Both the position numbers and the translations under genes were made by a program. Below, one piece after another: positions 1 to 8,610 of a stretch of 64,000 nt of DNA. Source of the DNA: Palsa-504 sp963847965 (GTDB taxonomy: Bacteria > Actinomycetota > Actinomycetes > Streptosporangiales > Streptosporangiaceae); the NCBI GenBank assembly GCA_963847965.1, contig CAWKCG010000011.1, positions 1 to 64,000 on the forward strand, written 5' to 3'. The notes beneath the pieces were generated by a model. That model was not told where the DNA came from, did no database searches, and saw only the letters and a program-made list of their open reading frames with translations. How positions within the stretch are numbered: position 1 is the first letter of the stretch; every line of letters begins with the position of its first letter.

Positions 1-68
1 TCTCGCCCAACGCCGAGACGGTGGCGCTGGCCGGCTCGACCGAGACCGAGCAGTTCCACGCCGCCTGA
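1..68 (+). CDS. C-terminal end of a CDS, function unknown
   Basis: The 3' end of a gene entering from the left, read in the frame that starts at base 3 and stops at TGA 66-68. The last 21 residues end in TETEQFHAA. Every visible sense codon has G or C in its third position, which is strong coding evidence in this genome. No domain can be named from so short a tail. Confidence 0.6.
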   Translation, partial: SPNAETVALAGSTETEQFHAA

Positions 69-110
69 CGCGAGCCCCCTGATAACGAGGGCCCCGCCCG
101 GTCGCGCCGC

Positions 111-200
111 TTACCACCCGGCGGTCTCTGGCCGGTAATACAGCCAGGACTGCCTGGTGAACAGGAGGACCGCAGCCGCGGCGGCGATGAGCCACTCCAC
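111..200 (-). CDS. Possible 29-aa single-TM peptide
   Basis: A small open frame from GTG at 200 to TAA at 111, beginning MEWLIAAAAAVLLFTRQSW. It has one hydrophobic stretch followed by a short basic and aromatic tail, and strongly G/C-biased third positions. It starts 18 bases after the stop of the four-helix membrane protein upstream on the same strand, so the two could be co-transcribed. There is no clear Shine-Dalgarno sequence. It could be the end of a larger broken gene or a chance frame. Confidence 0.3.
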   Translation of the reverse strand: MEWLIAAAAAVLLFTRQSWLYYRPETAGW

Positions 201-218
201 GACGCTGACCGCGGAACC

Positions 219-845
219 TCAGGGACCGCCGGAATCCGGCGGATCCCATGGGGCCTGCGAAGCGCCGGGATCGACCCGGGGTTGCGGCCTGGTCTGGGCC
301 CAGTCGGACAAGAGCCCGCCATCCCCGGTCATGGTCTGGGTCTCCTGCAATCCGGGATAGGTCGCCGGGGAAGCCGCCTCGTCATAGGAAGCCGTCGCGG
401 CGCCTACGAGCACGAACCGCCGCCACCTGGACGGCACGAACAGCGGGATGACCATCGCCAGGCCGGCCAGGGCCAGTACCCCGTCGAACAGCATCGCCTC
501 AAAGCCCATGCCGTAGGTGCGCGTCTTCAGCGGGATGTACTGGACGGCGTGCCGCACGCTGAACAGGTACAGGACCGTCCAGGCCAGCAGGACGAGCCCC
601 GGCAGCCCGGACGCGAGCGGGGAGATCCGCGGCGCGGCGATCATGATCCCGGCGATCAGGCCGACGCCCGCCAGCACGCCGAGCCCCTCGAGGATCGCCG
701 TGTGATGGATGAGTGAGCCCCCGCCGCCCGGCAGCGTGCCTATGGCGGACGGCCCGACGAGGACCTTCAGGTAACCCCACGAGCCTGCGAAGAACACCGC
801 GGCGGCCAGCACGACGGCCAGCACGATACCGACCAGATGCCGCAT
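219..845 (-). CDS. Four-helix integral membrane protein, unknown function
   Basis: A protein of about 208 residues with hydrophobic helices at roughly residues 3-25, 45-68, 75-97 and 115-140, then a soluble, proline- and glycine-rich C-terminal tail of about 60 residues. I prefer ATG at 845 over the TTG at 854 because AAGGGG lies 9 bases before that ATG. No catalytic motif is visible and I do not recognise a named family. It is divergent from the MMPL transporter at 1006, so the 846-1005 gap should hold promoters for both. Confidence 0.7.
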   Translation of the reverse strand: MRHLVGIVLAVVLAAAVFFAGSWGYLKVLVGPSAIGTLPGGGGSLIHHTAILEGLGVLAGVGLIAGIMIAAPRISPLASGLPGLVLLAWTVLYLFSVRHAVQYIPLKTRTYGMGFEAMLFDGVLALAGLAMVIPLFVPSRWRRFVLVGAATASYDEAASPATYPGLQETQTMTGDGGLLSDWAQTRPQPRVDPGASQAPWDPPDSGGP

Positions 846-1005
846 ATGCCTCAACCCCTTAGTTGTTCCACAGAAGGCAGCTTACGACCGGGCCCGCCGC
901 GCGTCACTCGGTCGCGTTCGGCTCTGGCGTGTTCGCACGTCCGGGTTCGCTTCTGGCGGGCCACCTCGCGGTCGGCGCGGCCCGGAGCTTCTGTAAGCTT
1001 GCCAC

Positions 1006-3351
1006 GTGCGCATTCACGCCATCTTCGGGGGAATCGGCGCGTTCGCCGTCAAATTCCGCTGGGTCATCATCGCAGCCTGGCTGGTCGCGGCCTTTGCCGT
1101 GCCGCACTTCCTGCCTTCCCTCAACAGCGTCACGCAGGGCAATAACAGCGCGTTCCTGCCCGCCAGCGCGCCCAGCGAGAAGGCCGCGGAGCTCGCGTCG
1201 CCGTTCGGGTCCACCAACCTGATCCCGGTGCCGGTGGTCGCGGCGGTCAGCCAGGGCACGCTCACCGCCGCGGACACGGCCTGGCTGGCTACCCTGCAGC
1301 AGGACCTCGCCACGGTGAAGACCGTGGTCAAGGTCCGTGACCTCGGCCGGTCGTCCGACCAGCAGGCCGACCAGCTGCAGGTGCTTTCTGACGTCGGCGG
1401 CGCGGACGCCAACGGGCAGACCACGCTCGTCGACGACCTACGCGCGCAGATCGCCAAGGCGCACTCGCCCGCTGGGCTGCAGGTGCACCTGGCCGGCCAG
1501 ATCGCCATCAACGTCGACCAGCAGACCAAATCCGGTACTACCGGGAACCAGGTCGAGCTCTTGTCGGTGATCTTCATCCTGGTCCTGCTGCTACTAATCT
1601 TCCGGTCGCTGCTCGCGCCGCTGATCACGCTGATCCCGGCCTTCTTCGCGGTGGCCATCTCGGGGCCGCTGGTCGGCGAGGCGGCGCAAGCGGGGCTGAA
1701 GGTCTCCCAGATCGCCCAGCTGCTGCTGATCGTGCTGGTGCTCGGCGCGGGCACCGACTACGGCCTGTTCCTGGTGTTCCGGGTTCGCGAGCAGCTCCGT
1801 ACCGGGGCCGACCCGAAGGAGGCGGTGATTTCCTCGGTGACCCGAGTCGGCGAGACCATCACCTTCTCGGCCGCCACCGTGATCGCCGCCCTGCTGTCCC
1901 TGCTCGTCGCGACCTTCCAGATCTACTCCGAGCTCGGCATCCCGCTGGCCATCGGCATCGGCACGATGCTGCTGGCCGGGCTCACCCTGCTGCCCGCGCT
2001 GCTCGCCGTGTTCGGCCGGGCGGCGTTCTGGCCGAGCAAGACCCGCGCGGGCACCGGGAAGGTCGGCCTGTGGGGACGGGTCGCGGCGCGGGTGGTACGC
2101 CGGCCCGCCATCACGCTGGGCATCGGCGTGCTCGTGTTCGGCGGACTCGCGATCGCGGTGGGCAGCTACAAGCCCGGCGGCTTCGGCGGCGCCATTACCG
2201 CGCCGGCCGGGACCGACTCCGCCGCGGGTACCGCGCTGCTCACCGAGCACTTCCCGAGCAGTTCGGCCAACCCGACGAACCTGGTCTACAAGCTGTCCCA
2301 GCCGGTCTGGGACGACACGGCGACGGTGGCCGCCGCCACCAGCCAGCTGGCCGCCAGCGGGCTGTTCACCGGCGTCACCGGCCCGCTGAACCCGTCCGGC
2401 GTCACCCTGACCGGAGCTCAGTTCACCGCGCTGCACGCCGCGCTCGGCAACCCGGCCACGCTGCCGGCCGTCCCCACCGGGCATACCAGCATCCCGCTCG
2501 CCGGGTACGAGGCCTACCGTGCCACGGCGCTGTACGTCAGCCCCGACGGCCAGACGATCCAGTTCGAGACCGGGCTGAAGGCCGGTGACCCATCCACCAC
2601 CAACGCGATGAACGCCGTTCCCTCCATCCGCGCCGAGGCAGCCGCGGTGGCCAAGACCCTCGGCGCCAGCGCCTACGGGGTCGGCGGCGAGGCGCCCGCC
2701 TTCTACGACATCAGCCAGATCTCCGACAGCGACCTGGCGCACGTCGTGCCGGTCGCGATCATCGTGATCGGGCTGCTGCTGTGCCTGGTGATGCGCTCGC
2801 TGATCGCGCCGCTGTACCTGATCGCGTCGGTGGCGCTGTCGTTCTTCGCCGCTCTCGGGCTGTCCGTCCTGCTGTTCATCAAGATCGGCGGGGACAGCGG
2901 GCTGACCTTCATCCTGCCGTTCCTGATGTTCATCTTCCTGCTCGCGCTCGGCGAGGATTACAACATCTTGGTGATGAGCCGGATCAGGGAGGAGGCTCAC
3001 AACTTCCCGCTACGCGAGGCAGTCAGCAGGGCACTAAGCGTCACCGGGACTACGGTGACCTCGGCCGGGCTCGTGCTGGCCGGCACGTTCTCGGTGTTCG
3101 CGCTGGTCGGCGGGCGCGGGTCGGGCGGCAGCCAGATCCGCGACGTCGGGGTCGGCCTGGCGCTCGGCGTGCTGATGGACACCTTCATCGTCCGCACGGT
3201 GCTCGTGCCGTCCACCGTCGTCCTGCTCGGCCGGTGGAACTGGTGGCCGGGCGCGCTCAGCCGGGCCAGCGCCCGGCCGGGCGGGAAAGGCAGCGCTGGC
3301 GGGGAAGGCACCGAGCGCGATACCGAGCCCGCCGCCCCGCACAGCCGCTAG
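1006..3351 (+). CDS. MMPL/RND-family transporter
   Basis: A 781-residue efflux-type membrane transporter of the MMPL branch of the RND superfamily. It has the expected two-fold architecture: an N-terminal helix (about 15-32), a periplasmic-side loop, a block of five to six helices (about 185-355), a second large extracellular loop (about 390-575) and a second helix block (about 580-745). Each helix block contains an acidic residue in a polar stretch (LGAGTDYGLF, LALGEDYNIL), matching the proton-relay Asp/Tyr motifs of MMPL proteins. The start is GTG with only a distant purine tract. MMPL members of this size in actinomycetes export lipids or hydrophobic drugs; the substrate here cannot be told. 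It is convergent with the MarR gene. Confidence 0.92.
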   Translation: MRIHAIFGGIGAFAVKFRWVIIAAWLVAAFAVPHFLPSLNSVTQGNNSAFLPASAPSEKAAELASPFGSTNLIPVPVVAAVSQGTLTAADTAWLATLQQDLATVKTVVKVRDLGRSSDQQADQLQVLSDVGGADANGQTTLVDDLRAQIAKAHSPAGLQVHLAGQIAINVDQQTKSGTTGNQVELLSVIFILVLLLLIFRSLLAPLITLIPAFFAVAISGPLVGEAAQAGLKVSQIAQLLLIVLVLGAGTDYGLFLVFRVREQLRTGADPKEAVISSVTRVGETITFSAATVIAALLSLLVATFQIYSELGIPLAIGIGTMLLAGLTLLPALLAVFGRAAFWPSKTRAGTGKVGLWGRVAARVVRRPAITLGIGVLVFGGLAIAVGSYKPGGFGGAITAPAGTDSAAGTALLTEHFPSSSANPTNLVYKLSQPVWDDTATVAAATSQLAASGLFTGVTGPLNPSGVTLTGAQFTALHAALGNPATLPAVPTGHTSIPLAGYEAYRATALYVSPDGQTIQFETGLKAGDPSTTNAMNAVPSIRAEAAAVAKTLGASAYGVGGEAPAFYDISQISDSDLAHVVPVAIIVIGLLLCLVMRSLIAPLYLIASVALSFFAALGLSVLLFIKIGGDSGLTFILPFLMFIFLLALGEDYNILVMSRIREEAHNFPLREAVSRALSVTGTTVTSAGLVLAGTFSVFALVGGRGSGGSQIRDVGVGLALGVLMDTFIVRTVLVPSTVVLLGRWNWWPGALSRASARPGGKGSAGGEGTERDTEPAAPHSR

Positions 3352-3353
3352 CC

Positions 3354-3440
3354 GGCCTGATCCAGTCGCCCCTGTCCGTAGCGGCGAGCTGGCCTGGTTC
3401 AGTCGCCGCCTGTCCATAGCGGCTAGCTGGCCTTATCCAG
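3354..3440. repeat. Imperfect 37-38 bp tandem repeat between convergent genes
   Basis: Two full copies (3354-3390 and 3391-3428) and a partial third (3429-3440), each starting GGCCTG or GGCCTT followed by TCCAG/TTCAG, then CTGTCC.TAGCGGC.AGCT. They fill the gap between the convergent MMPL and MarR genes. Each copy contains AGCGGC(T/G)AGCT, so the region may fold, but no U-tract follows. Confidence 0.75.
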
Positions 3441-3457
3441 GGGGTTCGGAGGCCGAC

Positions 3458-3955
3458 TCAGTCGGCGAGGGCGTCGATCGCGGTGGTCAGGTCGCGCAGG
3501 GCGGGGGCGGCGTCGCGCAGCACGGCCTGGTCGCGCTCCGGCAGCGCCGCCAGCGCCGCCCGGACGATCTCCTCATTGACCCGGTGCCATCGGGTCACCA
3601 CCGCCAGGCCCTCATCGGTCAGGTCCAGGCTCACCGTGCGGCGGTCGCCGGCGCTGTCACGGGCGGGAGTTCGCCGCACGTAGCCGGCCGACTGAAGCCC
3701 GCTGAGCAGGGTGGCCACCGAGCTTGGCGCCAGCCGGAGCATCCTGGCCAGCTGGCTGGGCCGGACGCCGGGATCTTCGGCCATGCAGGACAGCAGTTCG
3801 AGTTGGGCCACGGAAAGCCCGAGGGACGGGTCGGCCGCGCGGCCGGCGCGGCGGATGGCCCGGCGGAGGCGTGACACGATATCGGCCAGTTCGGGGCCGA
3901 TCTGCTCCTGGCCCAGGACCGGGTCCTGTCTTAGATCTCCCTCACGTGAAGGCAT
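3458..3955 (-). CDS. MarR-family transcriptional regulator
   Basis: A 165-residue winged-helix regulator. The core is classical MarR: helices leading to LSVAQLELLSCMAEDP, the recognition region RPSQLARMLRLAPSSVATLLS, and a wing (GYVRRTPARDSAGDRRTVSL) with the usual D-x-R-R pattern, followed by C-terminal dimerisation helices. Its ATG lies inside the end of the MFS exporter gene (14-base overlap), so the two are translated from one message. MarR proteins next to DHA2 exporters usually repress the pair and are released by the exported compound. The likely operator is upstream of the MFS gene. Confidence 0.93.
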   Translation of the reverse strand: MPSREGDLRQDPVLGQEQIGPELADIVSRLRRAIRRAGRAADPSLGLSVAQLELLSCMAEDPGVRPSQLARMLRLAPSSVATLLSGLQSAGYVRRTPARDSAGDRRTVSLDLTDEGLAVVTRWHRVNEEIVRAALAALPERDQAVLRDAAPALRDLTTAIDALAD

Positions 3956-5411
3956 TTGACGGGTCCGCCTCCCTGGGGCGTCCGGGCGGCCCCCATCCCT
4001 GCGCGCGGCTGGCCATCGCGATGGCGGCCGCAGCGGCGGAGACGGCGGCGAGCACGATGAACGCGGGCCGCGCCTGCGTCGCCTCAGCGTACCCGTGACC
4101 GCCGCCGGCGGGTGTACCCAGCCTCAGGGCCAGCGCCATCAGCGCGATGCCGAGCGTGGTGCCGATCCCCCTGGCCATGCTGACCAGGCCGCCGAGCAGC
4201 GACGCCGACGAGTCGGCGGTACTGCGCATGATGGCGGCGTTATTCGCGGGCACGAAGAGGCCAAGGCCCAGGCCCGCCACGGCGAGCAGCGGAACCACCG
4301 TGGCCCCGCTGATGGGCGTGACGATCCCGGCGCACATGGCCGCACAGGCCAGGACCGAGCCTGCGAAGCCGCGCTTCCGGTTCCCCCACGAGCGCGGCAG
4401 CACCGCGTCACCGAAGATCGCGGCCACGCCGAACCCGAGCGGCAGGGCGGAGAGTAGGAGCCCGGCGCGGGCCTCGCCGCCGGGCGCGTGGATCAGCACC
4501 TGCGGGATCAGCACCAGCGGCCCGAACAGGGTCAGGTATCCGCATGCGGCCCCGGCCAGGGCGAGCGCCAGCGGCGCCGAGCGGAGCAGCGCCAGCGGTA
4601 TCAGCGGGTACCTGGCCCGAGCTTCGCGCACCGCGAACGCGGCCACGCCGGTCAGGCCGGCCGCCGCCAGCAGCGCGACCAGCCAGCCGGGAAGGCTCAG
4701 CCCGGATGCGGCGGACAGCACGAGCAGCAGAGCCGAGGTCCACGTCACCAGCAGCAAGGTGCCCGGCCAGTCGAACTTCCCGGCCGGGGTAAGGTGCCTG
4801 GTCCGCGGGAGCAGGTAGCGGCCCGCGACGATCGCCACCAGGCCGACGGGAACGTTCACCCAGTACACGGCGCGCCAGCCCACCGTCGAGGCCAGCAGCC
4901 CGCCCAGGGTGGGGCCGAGCGCGAGCCCGATGGACTGCGCGGCCGCCTGGACCCCGAGGGCGAAGCGCATCCTGTCCCTGGGCGCGCTGGTGGTCACGAG
5001 GGCCACGCTGTTCGCCTGGAGCATCGCCGCGCCCGCGGCCTGGACGAGGCGCAGGGAGACCAGGACGCCGAGCGACGGGGCCAGCCCGCAGGCCGCGGAG
5101 GCGACCGTGAACACCGCGAAGCCGTACGTGTACACGAGCTTGCGCCCGACCGCGTCGCCGAGCCGCCCGGCGGGCGCCAGCAAGGCGATCAGGCCGAGGA
5201 GGTAGATCAGCGATACCCACTGGACGGCGGCGACCGGGACGCCGAAGTCATGCTCCATGGCGGGGAAGGTGATCGTGACGATGCTGGCGTCTAGCTGCCC
5301 CATGAACGCACCGAAACAGACGACGCCTACTGCCAGCCAGGGCGCCCGAGGGCTCTCCCGCACGGCAGCAGGCCTGGGCGCCTCTCGCAAGATACTTCTG
5401 TAACCGAACAT
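3942..5411 (-). CDS. MFS drug exporter, DHA2 (14-TM) family
   Basis: A 489-residue major facilitator of the EmrB/QacA type. Motif D1 is seen as QLDASIVTITFP in helix 1, motif A as GRLGDAVGRK after helix 2, and the antiporter motif C as LGPTLGG in helix 5; length and hydrophobic pattern fit 14 helices. It would export small hydrophobic compounds using the proton gradient. It is first in a two-gene unit with the MarR gene. The ATG has only a weak upstream AAGTAGA; a GTG 18 codons downstream (VRESPRAPW) is an alternative. One of two near-identical 16-bp sequences overlaps the start codon. Confidence 0.93.
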   Translation of the reverse strand: MFGYRSILREAPRPAAVRESPRAPWLAVGVVCFGAFMGQLDASIVTITFPAMEHDFGVPVAAVQWVSLIYLLGLIALLAPAGRLGDAVGRKLVYTYGFAVFTVASAACGLAPSLGVLVSLRLVQAAGAAMLQANSVALVTTSAPRDRMRFALGVQAAAQSIGLALGPTLGGLLASTVGWRAVYWVNVPVGLVAIVAGRYLLPRTRHLTPAGKFDWPGTLLLVTWTSALLLVLSAASGLSLPGWLVALLAAAGLTGVAAFAVREARARYPLIPLALLRSAPLALALAGAACGYLTLFGPLVLIPQVLIHAPGGEARAGLLLSALPLGFGVAAIFGDAVLPRSWGNRKRGFAGSVLACAAMCAGIVTPISGATVVPLLAVAGLGLGLFVPANNAAIMRSTADSSASLLGGLVSMARGIGTTLGIALMALALRLGTPAGGGHGYAEATQARPAFIVLAAVSAAAAAIAMASRAQGWGPPGRPREADPSNAFT

Positions 5412-5460
5412 TCTACTTAAGAGTATCAGACCTGTCAGAGATAATTCTGTAAGCGAATAT
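5391..5460 (-). promoter_or_regulatory. Putative MarR operator region of the MFS-marR operon
   Basis: On the minus strand two near-identical 16-mers, ATATTCGCTTACAGAA (5445-5460) and ATGTTCGGTTACAGAA (5396-5411), lie 49 bases apart, the second covering the start codon. Each holds a TTC-N7-GAA dyad. In addition GATACT (5391-5396) and AGTATC (5422-5427) form an inverted repeat. The segment is A/T-rich in a G/C-rich background. The position suits autoregulation by the MarR product; this is inference. Confidence 0.5.
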
Positions 5461-5504
5461 CATGCGCGGGATGTTCCCGTGATTCGCAACGATCAGGCAA
5501 CGGG

Positions 5505-5564
5505 ATGTTCGGCGCTCAGATGTTCAGCGCTCAGATGTTCAGCGCTCAGATGTTCAGCGCTCAG
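5505..5564. repeat. Four tandem 15-bp repeats
   Basis: Four consecutive units of ATGTTCAGCGCTCAG; the first differs only by G for A at position 7. AGCGCT inside each unit is palindromic. The array lies between the MFS promoter and the 3' end of the first STAND gene, at the edge of the ~3 kb duplicated unit. A related unit fragment (CAGTGCTAAATGGCG) precedes the other copy near 8505. Confidence 0.9.
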
Positions 5565-5656
5565 ATGGCGTCCTCGGCTCTCCGCTCCCGGAACCAGGCG
5601 GATCTGCGTCGGGGCGAGACCATCGGGCCGCCGGTGCGCCGGCGCGAGGCCACGGC

Positions 5657-8404
5657 TTACCGTGGGGGTGGCGCGCCGGTAAGGGCGTCTAGTTCGGCGA
5701 GCACGTCCGTGACCTCGGCTGCGCCGATCCGCTGGAAGATCTCCAGGGCCTGCCGTAGGAGGACCTGGGCTTGCGTGGCGTCGCCGACGGCCAAGGCGCA
5801 GCGGCCCAGGCCGGCCAGCGCGTGCGCCTCGTCCCAGGAGCTCGCGATGGCGCGGGCTAGTTCCAGGGCCTGCTGGTGACACCCCCCAGCCTGCGCGAGG
5901 TCACCGCTGACCCGGTGCAGCGTCCCTGTCTCGTTGAGCGTCGTGACCTCGCCACCCCGATCGCCGATGTCGCGGTAGATGTCCAGGGCCTCCTCCAAGT
6001 CGTGGGCTGCGGCCGGGTAATCACCTGTCAGCCGCCGAACAACGCCCAGGTCATTGAGCGCATTGGCCTGGCCTCCCCGTTCGCCGACGTCGCGGTAGAT
6101 ATCTAGGGCCCGCCCCAGGGACTGGACCGCAGCCCGGTAATCGCCCGTCAGGCTCTGCACGTCTCCGAGGTTATTGAGCGCGTTGGCTTGGCCGATCTGG
6201 TCCCCGATGTCGTGGAAGATGTCCAAGGCCTGCTCCAGGGCCTGAACCGCGGCCGGGTAATCACCTGTCCTTCGTCGGATAGCCCCGAGGTCGTTTAGCG
6301 TGTTGGCTTGGCCGAGCCGGTAACCAATGTCGCGGTAGATGTCCATGGACTGCCCAATGGCCTCGACCGCGGCCGCGTAATCACCCGTCAGCCGGCGTAC
6401 CATCGCGAGGTCGCCGAGGGCACCGGCTTGGCCGAGCCGGTTACCGATGTCGCGGTAGATACTCAGGGCCTCCTCTAGGGCCTGAGCCGAAGCCGGGTAA
6501 TCACCCGTCGCCCACAGCACGGTCCCGAGGTAGCGACGGGCGTTGGCCTGGCCAAGCCGGTCGCCGATGTCGCCGTAGATATCTAGGGCCTGGTTCAGGA
6601 CCTGAGCCGCAGCCGGGAAGTCACTCGTTTCCAGCCGCACGAACCCCAGGTTGTAGAGGGCGTTGGCCTGGCCGAGCCCGTCATCGAGGTCGCGGTAGAT
6701 GTCCAGAGCCTGTTCCAGGGCCTGGACCGCGGCGGGGAAATCGCTGGTCAGCTGCCGACTGTCCCCGAGGTTGTTGAGGGCATCGGCTTGGCCGAGCCTG
6801 TCATCGACCTGCCGTGCGGCCTGCACCGCCGCCGTGTGCCGAGTTATGGCCTCGGCCCAGGGACCGTCGCTCCGCAGCAGCCCAGCCAGGCCGCTGGTGA
6901 GGGCCATGACCCGGGCGTGCTCGCCGGTCTCGGTGACGTGGTCGAGGCAGGCTAGCATGCTGGAGCGTTCGGCCCGGGCCCAGGCCAGCGCCTGCTTACT
7001 GTCGCCCAGGGTGGGAACCGCAGTCGGTTTCGTGCCATCCCTGGTTGCGCGCCGGGTCTGGCGGGCGATAAGGGCGTCCGCGGCGGCGGCGGCGCGGGAG
7101 TAGTAATCCAGCAGCCGGGTGACGGCCTCGTCCCGGTCGTTTTCCGGATCAAGGCGGTCGGCCAGGACACCGGCGTGCGCGCGGATCAGGTCGTGCATCC
7201 GGTACCGGCCCTGGGTCGGCTCCGCCATAAGGTACTGGTCGTACAGGCCCTCCAGGCCGCGGCGGGCGGCCGCCAGGCCGGTGCCATCCAGGGCAGCGGC
7301 GGCGTAGGCGTCGATCTCGGCACTCGGGTGAAGACTGAGGCGTCGGAACAGCCGCTGCTGGTCCTCGGTCAGGTCCTCGTAGGACAAGTTGAACGCGGCG
7401 GCCACGGACAAGTTCTCGGTCGCCATCAGCTCCAGCCGATCCACCGCTGCCGCCAGCTCAGCGGCCCGTCCTGCTGCTGTCCAGGCTGGGTGGTGATGCA
7501 GCTGGCGGGCCACCATCCCGATCGCCAGCGGCAGGTACCCGCACAGCCGCGTGATCTCGGCCACCGCCGGATCATCTCGGCTCAGCCCGGCCTGGCCCGC
7601 GAGGCGGACCAGCAACGCCGCTGCCTCGCCGGGCGGCAGCGTGTCCAGGCTGACTGACGTCGCGTCGTCCAGCGCGGATAGGTGCCGCCGGCTGGTGACC
7701 AGTACCAGGCTGTTGCCGGAACCAGGGAGCAGCGGACGGACCTGCTCGCTGCTGGCGGCGTCGTCCAGGATCAGCAGAAGCTGCCGCTCGGCCAGCCGGT
7801 CCCGCCACAGCGCCATCCGCGCCTCCACCCCGGCTGGGATCTGTCCAGCCGGGACCCCGAGGGTCAGCAGCAGGCTGGCCAGCGCGTCGGCCGGATCGAC
7901 CGGGCGCTGTCCGGGTGTGTGCCCGTGCAGGGGCAGGAAGATCTGCCCGCCGGGGAACCGGTCCGCCAGCCGGTGCGCGGCGTGCACCGCGAACGCGGTC
8001 TTGCCGACCCCGGCCATCCCGCCGATCGCGTGGATGCCGACCACCCCGCCCGCACCCACCGCGGCGTCCACGAGCTGCTCCAGTTCCTGATGCCGCCCGG
8101 TAAACGACGCGATGTCGCGGGGCAGCGCCCGCATCGCCGCCGACCTGTCGGCTGTCGGCGCGGCGGGCAAAGGCCGGCCCCGCGCGACCGATTCGAACTC
8201 GGCCCGGACCAGGCCGGTCAGCTGCAGAGCGTCGGCCAGCAGCCGGATCGTGTCCTTGCGCGGGGTGGTAGAGATGCCCCGCTCCAGGTCGCTGACCGAC
8301 CGCGGGCTCAGCCTCGCCGCCTCCGCCAGTTCCTCCTGGGTCAGCCGGGCCTCGGTACGCCGCTTCCGCAGCAGGCCGGCGAAGGTAACCGGCGGCTCGG
8401 CCAC
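5657..8404 (-). CDS. XRE-NB-ARC-TPR (STAND) regulator, copy A
   Basis: A 915-residue signal-transduction ATPase. Domains in order: XRE helix-turn-helix (about 7-62, LTQEELAEAARLSPRSVSDL), NB-ARC ATPase with Walker A GGMAGVGKTAF (about 128-138) and Walker B LLLILDDA, a winged region ending in the NB-ARC 'MHD' motif (RMHDLIRAHA), and about ten 40-residue TPR repeats (about 530-880, units of the type A-LYNLG...DYPAAVQALEQALDIYRDIG). I start at GTG 8404 because AGGGAGG lies just upstream and the paralogue starts at the same point; longer in-frame upstream sequence overlaps the neighbour's 3' end and looks non-coding. Such proteins bind a ligand through the TPRs and switch DNA binding; related STAND proteins also act in phage defence. 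Target unknown. Confidence 0.88.
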   Translation of the reverse strand: MAEPPVTFAGLLRKRRTEARLTQEELAEAARLSPRSVSDLERGISTTPRKDTIRLLADALQLTGLVRAEFESVARGRPLPAAPTADRSAAMRALPRDIASFTGRHQELEQLVDAAVGAGGVVGIHAIGGMAGVGKTAFAVHAAHRLADRFPGGQIFLPLHGHTPGQRPVDPADALASLLLTLGVPAGQIPAGVEARMALWRDRLAERQLLLILDDAASSEQVRPLLPGSGNSLVLVTSRRHLSALDDATSVSLDTLPPGEAAALLVRLAGQAGLSRDDPAVAEITRLCGYLPLAIGMVARQLHHHPAWTAAGRAAELAAAVDRLELMATENLSVAAAFNLSYEDLTEDQQRLFRRLSLHPSAEIDAYAAAALDGTGLAAARRGLEGLYDQYLMAEPTQGRYRMHDLIRAHAGVLADRLDPENDRDEAVTRLLDYYSRAAAAADALIARQTRRATRDGTKPTAVPTLGDSKQALAWARAERSSMLACLDHVTETGEHARVMALTSGLAGLLRSDGPWAEAITRHTAAVQAARQVDDRLGQADALNNLGDSRQLTSDFPAAVQALEQALDIYRDLDDGLGQANALYNLGFVRLETSDFPAAAQVLNQALDIYGDIGDRLGQANARRYLGTVLWATGDYPASAQALEEALSIYRDIGNRLGQAGALGDLAMVRRLTGDYAAAVEAIGQSMDIYRDIGYRLGQANTLNDLGAIRRRTGDYPAAVQALEQALDIFHDIGDQIGQANALNNLGDVQSLTGDYRAAVQSLGRALDIYRDVGERGGQANALNDLGVVRRLTGDYPAAAHDLEEALDIYRDIGDRGGEVTTLNETGTLHRVSGDLAQAGGCHQQALELARAIASSWDEAHALAGLGRCALAVGDATQAQVLLRQALEIFQRIGAAEVTDVLAELDALTGAPPPR

Positions 8405-8474
8405 AGCCCCTCCCTCGCCCGCAGACGGCACCTCCACGCCGAGCATACGCCGCCGGGAGTAACGGTCCCATATG
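8405..8474 (-). promoter_or_regulatory. Conserved promoter/leader of STAND copy A
   Basis: About 70 bp nearly identical to the region before copy B. On the minus strand it reads ATGGGACCGTTACTCCCGG then CGGCGTATGCTCGGCGTGG. TATGCT is a plausible -10, with GGGACC 16 bp upstream as a weak -35, giving a leader of about 35-40 bases before the GTG. Conservation between paralogues supports function. Confidence 0.45.
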
Positions 8475-8610
8475 TCCGACTCTCGGGGATAGTGCGTAAT
8501 CTTCAGTGCTAAATGGCGTCCTGAGCTCTCCCCTCCCAGAACCAGGCGGCCGATCTGCGTCGTCGTCGCGAGGACGCCCGGCCGACGGCGCGCCGGAGTG
8601 ATGCCATGGC

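Noticed and set aside
1594..3000. A 468-codon minus-strand frame opposite the MMPL gene
   Set aside because: Low-complexity His/Gln/Arg/Gly sequence with no motif, fully inside a well supported gene.
5505..5564. A CRISPR array
   Set aside because: The 15-bp units are directly adjacent with no spacers.
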